Origin: Belnapia sp. F-4-1
Lineage (GTDB): Bacteria; Pseudomonadota; Alphaproteobacteria; Acetobacterales; Acetobacteraceae
Direction of reading: 5' to 3'
DNA length: 64,000 bases
Assembly (NCBI RefSeq): GCF_000802185.1
Contig: NZ_KN676113.1
Span: 2,890,856-2,954,855, forward strand
The notes under the pieces are model-generated. The model was not told where the DNA came from. It did no database searches and saw only the letters and a program-made list of their open reading frames with translations. The position numbers and the translations under genes are program-made. Positions 41,100-49,593 of the stretch are shown piece by piece. The number at the start of each line of letters is the position of its first letter. The stretch's first letter is position 1.

Positions 41100-42168
41100 C
41101 GCGTTCCTTCTTCGGCCCCCGGCCAGGCTGTCCCGCCTGCCCATCGGCCCGCCCATAAGCCGCGACGATGCGCGCCACCAGCGGGTGCCGCACCACGTCG
41201 CGTTCGTCGAAGCGGGCGACGCCGATGCCCTCCACCCCGTCGAGGATGGACAGCGCGTCGCTCAGCCCGCTTCTCTGGCCTGCCGGCAGGTCGACCTGGG
41301 TCGGGTCGCCGGTAATCACCATACGCGTGCCCTCGCCCATGCGGGTGAGGAACATCTTGATCTGCGCCGGCGTGGTGTTCTGCGCCTCGTCCAGGATCGC
41401 ATAGCAATGCGCCAGCGTGCGGCCACGCATGAAGGCCAGCGGCGCGATCTCGATCTCCCCGGAGGTGATCCGCCGCGCCACCTGTTCCGCCGGCAGCATG
41501 TCGTGCAGCGCGTCATAGAGCGGGCGGAGATAAGGGTCCACCTTCTCCTTCAGGTCGCCGGGAAGGAAGCCCAGCCGCTCGCCCGCTTCCACCGCCGGCC
41601 GGCTGAGCACGATGCGGTCCACCCGCCCGGCCTGCAGCAGCGCCACCCCCTGCGCCACGGCGAGATAGGTCTTGCCGGTGCCGGCCGGGCCGATGCCGAA
41701 GACCATCTCCTGCCGCGCCAGCAGGTCGATATAGGCCGCCTGGGCCGGGGTGCGGGGCGCGATCGCCCCCTTCCGGGTGCGGATCTCGGGCCGGTCCTGC
41801 AAGGGCAGGCGAGGATCACCCTCGGCGTCTCCTTCGGCCATGCGCAAGGCTGCTTCCACTTCTGCCGTTCCTACCGGCTGGCCCTTCTCGAGCCGCCGCC
41901 ACAGCGCTTTCAGCGCCACTTCCGCCACTTCGGTTCGGGCCGTCCCGCCGGCAATAGTCAATCGATTGCCACGCGAGCCGAGCCTGACCCCCAATCGCTG
42001 CTCGATGCGCGCCAGATGGCGGTCATGTTCCCCGTAGAGAAGGGGGAGCAGGGCATTATCGTCGAATTGCAGCGTGACGCTGCGCTGCTCCGGCGATGCG
42101 GGAGGAGGAGAGGTGGGCCGCGCTCCGCGGACCTCCCCGGCGCGGAAGACGATGGGGGCGGTGTTCAA
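41074..42168 (-). CDS. phoH: PhoH family ATPase/PhoH-like protein
   Basis: This is a 364-residue cytoplasmic NTPase linked to RNA metabolism. An N-terminal KH-like region (about 30-110) precedes the PhoH domain: Walker [35 protein letters not shown], and Walker [24 protein letters not shown] 42168 overlaps the miaB stop (TTGA), giving LNTAPIVF as the N-terminus. The open frame upstream is antisense-like and has no homology. It is a partner of YbeY by context. Confidence 0.93.
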   Translation of the reverse strand: MNTAPIVFRAGEVRGARPTSPPPASPEQRSVTLQFDDNALLPLLYGEHDRHLARIEQRLGVRLGSRGNRLTIAGGTARTEVAEVALKALWRRLEKGQPVGTAEVEAALRMAEGDAEGDPRLPLQDRPEIRTRKGAIAPRTPAQAAYIDLLARQEMVFGIGPAGTGKTYLAVAQGVALLQAGRVDRIVLSRPAVEAGERLGFLPGDLKEKVDPYLRPLYDALHDMLPAEQVARRITSGEIEIAPLAFMRGRTLAHCYAILDEAQNTTPAQIKMFLTRMGEGTRMVITGDPTQVDLPAGQRSGLSDALSILDGVEGIGVARFDERDVVRHPLVARIVAAYGRADGQAGQPGRGPKKERDGTGQLPS

Positions 42169-43568
42169 GCGGGGGCGGGCTCCTCTGCGGGCAGGCTTGC
42201 GGGGACGCCCTCCCCGGCCGCCAGGAGGCCGGAAAGGGAATTCGGATGGGCGGCGAGGATGCGCACCGGCACCTCGCGCCCGACGATGTCGAGCGGTGCT
42301 GCCAGATGCACCGGCTGCAGCCAGGGGGAACGCCCGGCGACCTGTCCAGGATGCCGCCCCGGCCCGGTGAGCAGCACGGGCACGACCAGCCCGACGCGGG
42401 AGCGGTTGAACTCGTCCTGCTGCGCCCGGAGCAGCGCCTGGAGCGCCTGGAGCCGGGCATCCTTCTCGGCTTCCGGCACCTGGCAAGGTGCGCCGGCCGC
42501 CGGTGTTCCCGGCCGCGGCGAGTACTTGAAGCTGTAGGCCATGGCGAAGCCGACCCGCTCCACCAGCGCCATGGTCTGGGCAAAATCCTCTGCGGTCTCG
42601 CCGGGGTGCCCGGCAATGAAGTCGGAGGAAAGGGCGAGGTCCGGCCGCGCCTCCCGCAGCCGGTCGACCACGGTAAGGAATTCGGCCGCCGTGTGGCCCC
42701 GGTTCATCGCCGCCAGCACCCGGTCGCTGCCCGACTGCACCGGCAGGTGCAGGTAAGGCATCAGCACCGGCACGTCGCGGTGGGCGGCGATCAGGTCATC
42801 GTCCATGTCGCGCGGATGGCTGGTGGTGTAGCGCAGCCGGAGCAGGCCGGGGATGTCGGCCAGCTCGCGGATCAGCCGCCCGAGGCCCCAGGCGCGGCCG
42901 CCCGGCCCCTCGCCGTGATAGGCGTTGACGTTCTGCCCGAGCAGCGTGATCTCCCGCGCCCCGCCCGCCACCAGCCGTCGTGCCTCCGCCACCACCGCCG
43001 CCACCGGGCGGGAGTACTCGGCCCCCCGCGTATAGGGCACCACGCAGAAGGAACAGAACTTGTCGCAGCCTTCCTGCACGGTGAGGAAGGCGGTAATGCC
43101 CTGGCTGGCCGCTTGCTCCGGCAGGTGGTCGAATTTCTGCTCGACCGGCATTTCCGTCTCGATGACGGCGCCGGCCGCCCGGCTCGCCCGCGCCACCATC
43201 TCGGGCAGGCGGTGATAGGTCTGCGGCCCGAGGACGATATCGACCCAAGGGGCGCGGCGGGTGATCTCCGCGCCCTCCGCCTGCGCAACGCAGCCGGCGA
43301 CGGCCAGCACCATGCCCCCGCCCGCGGCCTCGCGCTCCCGCTTCATCTCGCGCAGCCGACCGAGCTCGGAGAACAGCTTCTCGCTCGCCTTCTCGCGGAT
43401 ATGGCAGGTGTTGAGGATGACCATGTCGGCCCCCTCCGGCGCCTCGACCGGCGCATAGCCGAGCGGGGCCAGCACATCCGCCATGCGGGTGCTGTCATAA
43501 ACATTCATCTGGCAGCCCCAGGTGCGGAGGAAGAGCCGCTTCCGTGTCGCTGCGTCCGGTACCGTCAT
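42165..43568 (-). CDS. miaB: tRNA-2-methylthio-N6-dimethylallyladenosine synthase
   Basis: This 467-residue radical-SAM methylthiotransferase modifies A37 in tRNAs that read UNN codons. The N-terminal UPF0004 domain has cysteines in TWGCQMN, NTCHIRE and VAGCVAQ (auxiliary cluster). The radical-SAM triad is CDKFCSFC (C-x3-C-x2-C), and a C-terminal TRAM domain starts near residue 385. ATG 43568 was chosen; the frame opens further upstream to 43622. It heads the miaB-phoH-ybeY-corC unit. Confidence 0.96.
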   Translation of the reverse strand: MTVPDAATRKRLFLRTWGCQMNVYDSTRMADVLAPLGYAPVEAPEGADMVILNTCHIREKASEKLFSELGRLREMKREREAAGGGMVLAVAGCVAQAEGAEITRRAPWVDIVLGPQTYHRLPEMVARASRAAGAVIETEMPVEQKFDHLPEQAASQGITAFLTVQEGCDKFCSFCVVPYTRGAEYSRPVAAVVAEARRLVAGGAREITLLGQNVNAYHGEGPGGRAWGLGRLIRELADIPGLLRLRYTTSHPRDMDDDLIAAHRDVPVLMPYLHLPVQSGSDRVLAAMNRGHTAAEFLTVVDRLREARPDLALSSDFIAGHPGETAEDFAQTMALVERVGFAMAYSFKYSPRPGTPAAGAPCQVPEAEKDARLQALQALLRAQQDEFNRSRVGLVVPVLLTGPGRHPGQVAGRSPWLQPVHLAAPLDIVGREVPVRILAAHPNSLSGLLAAGEGVPASLPAEEPAPA

Positions 43569-43659
43569 GCCAAAGGCCCACTCCACCCCATCGGCGCGGC
43601 GGCGCCGAGGCTGCTTGCGCAAATGCGCAGGCAGGAGGCCGCGGTCAAGCGGCGAGGGG

Positions 43660-43676
43660 CCGGGGCATCGCCCCGG
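43660..43676 (-). terminator. Stem-loop between plsC and miaB
   Basis: CCGGGGC (43660-43666), loop ATC, GCCCCGG (43670-43676): a perfect 7-bp stem, 70 bp after the plsC stop on the minus strand. No T-run; it may separate plsC from miaB transcription. Confidence 0.35.
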
Positions 43677-43745
43677 GGGAGGGCGAGAATCGCATGGTGG
43701 GACGAGCGTCGGGCTTGCGGGGCGCTCCGGTCAAGCTTGCTCTGG

Positions 43746-44657
43746 TCACACCGTCGCCAGGGGCGCGGCCGGCCGGTTCTGCCGCAGCAGCGCCGCGCTG
43801 CTGGACACCGTCGTCCAGCTCGCCGCCGCCATCGCCTTGCGGTCGGGCAGCGCCGAGGGGCTGAAAGGCTCGTGCAGCACCACCGTCGCCCGCGCCCCGC
43901 TGCGCCGCGCCAGCCGCCAGAAATGGCTGGCGATCGACATGTCGCCATACCAGGCGAAGAGCGGCCGGTCGCGCCGGCAGGCCGGCAGCCCGCCCAGCCG
44001 GTCATAGACCAGCGAGACCGGCTGCACCTGCCGCGCCGCATCGGCCGTCGCCAGGAAGGCGCTGCGGAAGGGCAGCACACGCGTGCCGTCGCTGCTGGTG
44101 CCCTCGGGGAAGAGGATCAGGCTGTCGCCGGCGGCAAGCCGCGCCTTCATCGCCTCGGCCTCGCTTCCTGTGCGGCCGCGGCTGCGGCTGACGAAGACGG
44201 TGCGGCCGAGCCGCGCCACGGTGCGGATCAGCGGCCAGGTGCCGACCTCGGCCTTGGAGACGAAGCAGCCCTCCAGCGTCCCGCCGAGCACCAGAATATC
44301 GAGCCAGGAGCAGTGGTTGGCCAGGAAGAGCACCGGCTTCTCCCCGGACGCCTTGCCGATCACCTGCACCCGCAAGCCGATCAGCCGGCAGAGCACGGCG
44401 TGGTAGACCCGGGCGAAGACCACCTTCGGCCGCCCCGGCACAAGGAGCAGCACGGCCTGAATGGGAATGGCAAGCAGCGTCCAGAGCAGCACCGAGGCGA
44501 TGCGCCGCACCGCGCGGATGCGGCCGCCGAGCGGCCGGTCCTCGAAGACGTCGAACAATCGCCCGCCGGGCAGGTTGCTCTTGAACCGCAGGGGCTTCTT
44601 CCGCCGCAGGCGGCGGGGACGAAGGGCTTCGATCGGGTCGCGGGCCACGGCTTCCAT
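43746..44657 (-). CDS. plsC: 1-acyl-sn-glycerol-3-phosphate acyltransferase (PlsC family)
   Basis: This is a 303-residue inner-membrane acyltransferase. One or two hydrophobic segments (about 52-74) precede the acyltransferase domain with NHCSWLD (H-x4-D catalytic pair), a second block VFVSRSRGR, and LILFPEGTSSDG (phosphate binding). It likely makes phosphatidic acid or acylates another lysolipid. Its place just before miaB matches other Alphaproteobacteria. About 40 basic N-terminal residues before the helix are unusual and could include a later true start. Confidence 0.88.
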   Translation of the reverse strand: MEAVARDPIEALRPRRLRRKKPLRFKSNLPGGRLFDVFEDRPLGGRIRAVRRIASVLLWTLLAIPIQAVLLLVPGRPKVVFARVYHAVLCRLIGLRVQVIGKASGEKPVLFLANHCSWLDILVLGGTLEGCFVSKAEVGTWPLIRTVARLGRTVFVSRSRGRTGSEAEAMKARLAAGDSLILFPEGTSSDGTRVLPFRSAFLATADAARQVQPVSLVYDRLGGLPACRRDRPLFAWYGDMSIASHFWRLARRSGARATVVLHEPFSPSALPDRKAMAAASWTTVSSSAALLRQNRPAAPLATV

Positions 44658-44727
44658 AAGGGGCAGCGGATAGCCCGCGTTCCGTGACGCTGCAATGTCG
44701 CCGGTGCGACGCCTGGGTGATATCCGC

Positions 44728-45021
44728 TCAGCCCGCTTCGCGTGGCAGCCATTTGATCTCGGGCGGCGCCCGGAAGGCGAAGCGCAGCAGGTGCCGCGCC
44801 ACTACCTCCTGCAGGCGCTCCAGCGCCTCGGTCCCATCGGCCTCGGCCTGCAGCACGAGCAGCCCCTCCGCCGCCTCCAGCCGGCAGATGCCCATGGGGA
44901 AGGCGATGGAGCCTCGCGTCTCCTCCAGCGTCACCGGTAGCTTGTGGGCGAAATGCTTGCAGAGCTGGCCGAGGTAGCGGCCAGGGCTGTCCAGCGCGAT
45001 GCGCGCTTCCGAATGTTGCAT
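44728..45021 (-). CDS. DUF2218 domain protein
   Basis: This 97-residue protein matches DUF2218: ALDSPGRYLGQLCKHFAHK at the N-terminus and LQEVVARHLLRFAFR near the C-terminus. In other bacteria this domain is found beside, or fused to, siderophore-interacting ferric reductases; none is encoded here. It starts 5 bp after the PadR-type repressor gene and is probably in the same operon. Function unknown. Confidence 0.82.
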   Translation of the reverse strand: MQHSEARIALDSPGRYLGQLCKHFAHKLPVTLEETRGSIAFPMGICRLEAAEGLLVLQAEADGTEALERLQEVVARHLLRFAFRAPPEIKWLPREAG

Positions 45022-45026
45022 GGCGG

Positions 45027-45605
45027 TCAGACCTGCTCGATGGCGACGGCTGCGGCGTCGATCGCCGCGGCGATGGCCGCCACCTGGGCCGGCTCCAGCC
45101 GCCCGCGGCCGAGCCTGAGCCGCAGCGAAAGCTTCAGGTTGTGCATCGCCCGCATGATCTGCGGCGAGGGCCCGCCCTCCGCCCCGAGCTCGGCGAGCCG
45201 GGCAAGGATGGCCGAGGCCGCCGCCTGGTTGGCCGCCAGCCAGGCCTCGCCTTCGGAGGTGATGGCGTAGAGCTTGCGCGGCCCCTCCGCCTGGCCGATG
45301 GCGATATGGCCAAGCTCCTCCAGCATGGTCAGCGTCGGGTAAACGACGCCGGGGCTCGGCGAGTAGGCACCGCCGGCGCGCTCCTCGATGGCCTTGATGA
45401 TGTCATAGCCATGCCGCGGCGCCTCGGCGATCAGCGCCAGGACCAGCATGCGGAGGTCGCCATGCTCCAGCAGCCGGCCGGGCCGGCCGCCATGGCGATG
45501 CCGCTCGCCATGGTGCCGCTCGCCGCGCGGACCGAACTCGCCGCGGGCATGGCGGTGGCCGAAGGGGTCGTGCCGCTCGCCGCGGTGGAAGAAGCGGAAT
45601 CGCAT
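45027..45605 (-). CDS. PadR family regulator, YqjI-like, with histidine-rich N-terminus
   Basis: This is a 192-residue transcription regulator. Residues 1-43 are rich in His and Arg (HRGERHDPFGHRH, GERHHGERHRHGG), a likely metal-binding tail like that of E. coli YqjI. The winged-helix PadR domain follows (LLEHGDLRMLVLALIAEAPRHGYDI, YSPSPGVVYPTLTMLEELG), then a C-terminal helical dimerisation part. Relatives repress a ferric-reductase gene in response to nickel or iron. ATG 45605 has GGAG eight bases upstream. It is likely autoregulated from the palindrome at 45624-45655. Confidence 0.88.
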   Translation of the reverse strand: MRFRFFHRGERHDPFGHRHARGEFGPRGERHHGERHRHGGRPGRLLEHGDLRMLVLALIAEAPRHGYDIIKAIEERAGGAYSPSPGVVYPTLTMLEELGHIAIGQAEGPRKLYAITSEGEAWLAANQAAASAILARLAELGAEGGPSPQIMRAMHNLKLSLRLRLGRGRLEPAQVAAIAAAIDAAAVAIEQV

Positions 45606-45623
45606 CGCTGTTCTCCGATAGTA

Positions 45624-45655
45624 TTTCGACATATCGAAAAACAGATATATCGAAA
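45624..45655 (-). promoter_or_regulatory. Probable operator of the PadR-type repressor
   Basis: TTTCGA (45624-45629) and TCGAAA (45634-45639) form an inverted repeat around CATA; a second half-site ATATATCGAAA lies at 45645-45655. The AT-rich block stands out from its GC-rich surroundings and sits 19 bp upstream of the regulator start. PadR proteins usually bind such dyads; this one is inferred to be autoregulatory. Confidence 0.55.
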
Positions 45656-45705
45656 CCCAGTCGGCTTCAAGGTCCCGGCGGGTGAGCCCCGCCGGGAGCC
45701 CTCGG

Positions 45706-46704
45706 TCAGACGGCGCTCGACCAGTCCGCCGGGACGAAGCGGTAGCCGCTGCCCTCCTTTGCGAGGTAGCCATTCGCTGGGAAGGGGAAGTGGTAGCCGG
45801 TGATGCGGATCCGGTCGGCCGCCACCTGGTCGTAAATCTTGCGCCGCGCCGCCTCGGCCATCTGCGCGTCGAAGTCGAAGATGGCGTGGAAATCCGGGCG
45901 CCGCGCCAGCACTTCCGGTCGGTTGCTGGTATCGGCGACGAACATCGCCTGGGCATTGCCGTCGGCGATCAGGTAGCAGGTATGGCCCGGCGTATGGCCA
46001 TGGGCGGCGACTGCCCGGATGCCGGGGATGACCTCGGCGCCGGCCTCGACCTGGCGGATCTTGCCCTGATAGGGCGCGAAGCGACGGGCGCTGTTGGCGA
46101 AATTGCCGCGCTGGCCCTCCGGGCTGCGGGTCTCGTTGCCGGTGTCGCTCCACCAGGCCCATTCGGCGGCGGGGACGACGACTTCTGCATTGGGGAAGGC
46201 GGCGGCGCCGGCGCCGTTCAGCAACCCGTTCACATGGTCGCCGTGGAAATGGCTCATCACCACCAGATCGACCTTGGCCGGGTCGATGCCGGCCGCGGCC
46301 ATGTTCTGGATCATCTTCCCCTGGGTCGCGGTCGCGGGCAGCACGCCGTTGCCGCTGTCGAAAATCACCAACCGGCTGCCGGTGTCGAGGAAGGTGACAG
46401 TGAAGGGGATGCGGAAGCTGTCGGTCGGCAGGAAGCTCTCCGCCAGCACCTTCTGCACCTCGGCCAGCGGCGCGTTGCGGATGAAGCCCTCCAGCGGCCG
46501 CACGAAGAAGCCGTCATGCACCGTGGTGACGGTGAAGCCGCCGACCTTGAAGCGGTAGAAGCCGGGGGCCTGCGACACCGGGGCAGCGGCTGGGGCCGGG
46601 GCAGCCGGCGCGGTCTGCGCCGCGGCGCTGCGCAGCAGCGCCGGGGCGGCCAGCCCGGCAGCGAGGCCGCCGAGCGCAAGGCGGCGGCTGGTGGTGTCGG
46701 TCAT
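45706..46704 (-). CDS. Exported metallo-beta-lactamase-fold hydrolase
   Basis: This is a 332-residue protein. The N-terminus TSRRLALGGLAAGLAAPALL followed by SAAAQ is a twin-arginine signal, so it folds before export to the periplasm. The metal-binding motif is SHFHGDHVNG (HxHxDH). Further ligands are His in HGHTPGHTCYL, Asp in VADTSNR and His in ITGYHFPFP. The sequence fits the MBL-fold family near lactonases and quorum-quenching hydrolases, but the substrate cannot be told. ATG 46704 was chosen over upstream starts because it gives the Tat signal directly. Confidence 0.88.
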   Translation of the reverse strand: MTDTTSRRLALGGLAAGLAAPALLRSAAAQTAPAAPAPAAAPVSQAPGFYRFKVGGFTVTTVHDGFFVRPLEGFIRNAPLAEVQKVLAESFLPTDSFRIPFTVTFLDTGSRLVIFDSGNGVLPATATQGKMIQNMAAAGIDPAKVDLVVMSHFHGDHVNGLLNGAGAAAFPNAEVVVPAAEWAWWSDTGNETRSPEGQRGNFANSARRFAPYQGKIRQVEAGAEVIPGIRAVAAHGHTPGHTCYLIADGNAQAMFVADTSNRPEVLARRPDFHAIFDFDAQMAEAARRKIYDQVAADRIRITGYHFPFPANGYLAKEGSGYRFVPADWSSAV

Positions 46705-46778
46705 GGCTTTCTCCTGCGAATGTCGCGCTCCTATTGGTGGGGAGGGACCATCTGGGATCAAGCCATTCCGCCCCTCGA

Positions 46779-48026
46779 TCAGCGCGTGAAGGCGACCACC
46801 GCCTCCAGGTGCGGCGACCAGAGGAATTGGTCCACCGGCACCGCCGTGGTGACGCGGTAGCCGGCTGCCTTCAGCGGTTTCGCATCCCGCGCCAGGGCGA
46901 CCGGATTGCAGGAAACATAGAGGATGGAGGGCACGCCGGCGCGGGCCAGCAGCGCCGTCTGCTCGGCGGCGCCGGCATAGGGGGGGTCGAGCACCACGGC
47001 GGCGAACTCGCGCAGCTCCGGCCCCGCCAGCGGCTGCCGGTCGAGGTCGCGCCGCACCGCCTTCACCCGCAGCCCGGCCTTGCCCGCCGCCGTGCCGAGG
47101 GCCGCGACCGCCTCCGGCACCGCCTCGAAGGCGGTGACCCGGGCACGCGCCGCGAGCGGGAAGCTCAGCGTGCCAAGCCCGGCATAGAGATCGGCAATGG
47201 CCGCACGCCCCGGCAGCTTGCGCGGCAGCCCTTCCAGCAGCGCGGCGATGATGGCCGCCTCGCCCTCGGGGCTCGCCTGGAGGAAGGCACCCGGCGCCGG
47301 CACCACCTCCGCCCCGGATAGCAGGTGCCGCACCGGCCCGAGCTGCGCCGCCACTTCCGCCGGCCCGCCCTTGCCGCCCCAGGCAATGCGCGGAATGCGC
47401 TGCGCCGTGGCGAAGGCGGCCAGCTGGCGGCGATCCGGCATGGAGAGCGGCGCATCAGTGCGGAGCAGGATGTCCGGCCCGCTGGTCAGCATGTTGATCA
47501 CGGCCGAGCCGAGCCGGCGCAGGCCCTCGACATGGCGAAGCGTCTCGGCCAGCGGCCCGAGCAGCGCAACCAGCGCGGGTTGCAGCACATGGCATTCCTG
47601 CATCGGCACCAGCGCCGTGGTGCCGCGCTGGTGGAAGCCGATCTGCACCCGGCCGTCGGGCAGCCGCTCCAGGCCGAGATCGGCGCGCTGGCGGGAATTC
47701 CGCGGCGTCGTCACCAGCGGGGCAACCGGCGCATCGGGGAAGCCAGCGCGGGAAAGGGCTTCGACCAGCCTGCTGCGCTTCCATTCGGCATAGGGGTCCG
47801 GCGCCCAGTGCTGCAAGACGCAACCGCCGCAGGCGGGGAAGTGCCGGCAGGGCGGCGCGACGCGTGCCGGGCTCTCCTCCAGCCAGGCCTCCACCTCGGC
47901 CCGCTTGCCCGAGAGGCGGGCCCGTACCCGCTCGCCGGGCAGGGTCTGCGGCAGGAAGACCGGGCCGCCGGCCGCCTGCGCCACGCCGTCGCCGGCCGCG
48001 CCCATCGAGTCGATCAACAATTCCAA
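46779..48026 (-). CDS. Class I SAM-dependent RNA methyltransferase (RlmCD/TrmA family)
   Basis: This 415-residue uracil-5-methyltransferase-type enzyme starts with a TRAM-like region (GGPVFLPQTLPGERVRARL). An iron-sulfur motif CRHFPACGGCVLQHW follows (C-x5-C-x2-C plus a later Cys). The SAM domain contains ADLYAGLGTLSFPLA, VVLDPPYAGAAEQ and the catalytic Cys in YVSCNPVALARD. Whether it is the 23S rRNA m5U enzyme or a tRNA enzyme is not resolvable. TTG 48026 is the first start; TTG 48017 is also possible. No ATG precedes the domain. Confidence 0.9.
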   Translation of the reverse strand: MELLIDSMGAAGDGVAQAAGGPVFLPQTLPGERVRARLSGKRAEVEAWLEESPARVAPPCRHFPACGGCVLQHWAPDPYAEWKRSRLVEALSRAGFPDAPVAPLVTTPRNSRQRADLGLERLPDGRVQIGFHQRGTTALVPMQECHVLQPALVALLGPLAETLRHVEGLRRLGSAVINMLTSGPDILLRTDAPLSMPDRRQLAAFATAQRIPRIAWGGKGGPAEVAAQLGPVRHLLSGAEVVPAPGAFLQASPEGEAAIIAALLEGLPRKLPGRAAIADLYAGLGTLSFPLAARARVTAFEAVPEAVAALGTAAGKAGLRVKAVRRDLDRQPLAGPELREFAAVVLDPPYAGAAEQTALLARAGVPSILYVSCNPVALARDAKPLKAAGYRVTTAVPVDQFLWSPHLEAVVAFTR

Positions 48027-48030
48027 AGGG

Positions 48031-48260
48031 TCAGCCTTCGCCGCCGATCAGCGGCAGATGGGGGGCGTCGATGCGCGTCCAGGTCAGGGAGAAGCGCCCA
48101 TCAGCAGTCCGGCCAGGACCCAGGCCATGGCAAGGCATCGCCGTTCGCCGGTAAGGGCGAGGAAGAGGCCGTTGCAGACGGCCCGCTCCCGGTCGATCAG
48201 CCGGGCAAGCTGCCCGGCCGGCGCGATGGCGAGCTGGACCGTACGCCCCGGCTCGGCCAC
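48031..48260 (-). pseudogene. Possible frameshifted small gene
   Basis: From GTG 48260 a frame reads AEPGRTVQLAIAPAGQLARL, then IDRERAVCNGLFLALTGERR, and stops at 48084 after 58 codons, with excellent GC-rich third positions. A second frame then takes over and reads GRFSLTWTRIDAPHLPLIGG to a stop at 48031. One frameshift around 48090-48125 would join them into a protein of about 75 residues, ending five bases before the RNA methyltransferase start. I do not recognise the family. The frame is contiguous with the stop of the upstream acyl-CoA dehydrogenase gene. Confidence 0.35.
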
Positions 48261-48287
48261 GTCCTGGACGCTGAACTCCGTGGGACG

Positions 48288-49490
48288 TCAGCCCCCGAAG
48301 GCGTTCAGCCCGGTGATGGCCCGGCCGAGGATCAGCGCATGGACGTCATGCGTGCCCTCGTAGGTGTTCACCGTCTCGAGGTTCATGACGTGGCGGATCA
48401 CGTGGTACTCGTCCACGATCCCGTTGCCGCCATGCATGTCACGCGCGACGCGGGCGATGTCGAGCGACTTGCCGCAGTTGTTGCGCTTGACCAGGGAGAT
48501 CATCTCCGGCGCCACCTTGCCCTCGTCGAAGAGCCGGCCGACCCGCAGCACGGCCTGCAGACCGAGAGTGATCTCGGTCTCCATGTCGGCGAGCTTCTTC
48601 TGCACCAGCTGGGTCTGCGCCAGCGGCCGGCCGAACATAGTGCGGTTCAGCGTGTAGTCGCGCGCGGCGTGGAAGCAGAACTCGGCGGCACCCAGCGCAC
48701 CCCAGGCAATGCCGTAGCGCGCGCGGTTGAGGCAGGAGAAGGGGCCGGCGAGGGACTTCACGCCCGGCAGCCGGTTCTCCTCGGGGACGAAGACCTCGTC
48801 CATCATGATCATGCCGGTGGTCGAGGCGCGCAGCGAGAACTTGCCCTCGATCTTCGGGAAGGAGAGGCCCTTCATCCCCTTTTCGAGGACGAAGCCACGC
48901 AGGATGCCCTCGTCGTCCTTCGCCCAGACCACGGCGAGGTCGGCGATCGGCGCGTTGGTAATCCAGGTCTTGGAGCCGGAGATCAGGTAGCCGCCATCGA
49001 CCTTCTTCGCCCGCGTCCGCATGGAGGAGGGGTCGGAGCCGGCATCCGGCTCGGTCAAGCCGAAGCAGCCGACCCATTCGCCGGTGCGGAGCTTCGGCAG
49101 GTACTTCTCACGCTGGGCCTCCGAGCCGAAGGCGTGGATCGGATACATCACCAGGGAAGACTGCACGGAGAAGGCCGAGCGGTAGCCGCTGTCGACCCGC
49201 TCCACCTCGCGCGCCATCAGCCCGTAGGCGACATAGGAGACGCCGGCGCAGCCATAGCCATCGAGCGTGGCGCCGAGGAAGCCCATCTCGCCCAACTCGT
49301 TCATGATCTCCCGGTCGAACTTCTCGTGCCGGTTGGCCAGAAGGATGCGGGGGAACAGTTTCTCCTGGCAGAACTGATGGGCCGACTCGCGGATCATCCG
49401 CTCGTCCTCGGTCAGCTGGTCCTCGAGGAGCAGCGCATCCTCCCAGGCGAAGCTGGCCAGGCGCTTGGGGGGCTGGGTGACAACGTTCAT
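48288..49490 (-). CDS. gcdH: Acyl-CoA dehydrogenase, probably glutaryl-CoA dehydrogenase
   Basis: This 400-residue flavoenzyme of lysine/tryptophan breakdown would oxidise and decarboxylate glutaryl-CoA to crotonyl-CoA. Family motifs are [37 protein letters not shown] and the catalytic Glu in [20 protein letters not shown]. Conserved [15 protein letters not shown] and MHGGNGI point to the glutaryl-CoA subgroup. ATG 49490 has AAGGAG six bases upstream. It is monocistronic or followed by the broken small ORF. Confidence 0.9.
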   Translation of the reverse strand: MNVVTQPPKRLASFAWEDALLLEDQLTEDERMIRESAHQFCQEKLFPRILLANRHEKFDREIMNELGEMGFLGATLDGYGCAGVSYVAYGLMAREVERVDSGYRSAFSVQSSLVMYPIHAFGSEAQREKYLPKLRTGEWVGCFGLTEPDAGSDPSSMRTRAKKVDGGYLISGSKTWITNAPIADLAVVWAKDDEGILRGFVLEKGMKGLSFPKIEGKFSLRASTTGMIMMDEVFVPEENRLPGVKSLAGPFSCLNRARYGIAWGALGAAEFCFHAARDYTLNRTMFGRPLAQTQLVQKKLADMETEITLGLQAVLRVGRLFDEGKVAPEMISLVKRNNCGKSLDIARVARDMHGGNGIVDEYHVIRHVMNLETVNTYEGTHDVHALILGRAITGLNAFGG

Positions 49491-49563
49491 GGCTGGCTCC
49501 TTGGGGCTCTTCTGCCGCGGGTATTTGGCGCCTGGGGCGCGGTCGGACAACGGGTAGCGAGGC

Positions 49564-49587
49564 GCCCGCGGGACATTGCCCGCGGGC
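49564..49587 (-). terminator. Strong hairpin after the DEAD-box helicase gene
   Basis: GCCCGCGGG (49564-49572) and CCCGCGGGC (49579-49587) form a perfect 9-bp stem with a six-base loop, seven bases after the helicase stop on the minus strand. No T-run follows. Confidence 0.5.
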
Positions 49588-49593
49588 CGGGGA

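Noticed and set aside
45706-46704. Metallo-beta-lactamase-fold gene as an antibiotic-resistance gene
   Set aside because: The fold is shared by many hydrolases; the Tat signal and sequence resemble lactonase-like members, and nothing indicates beta-lactam hydrolysis.
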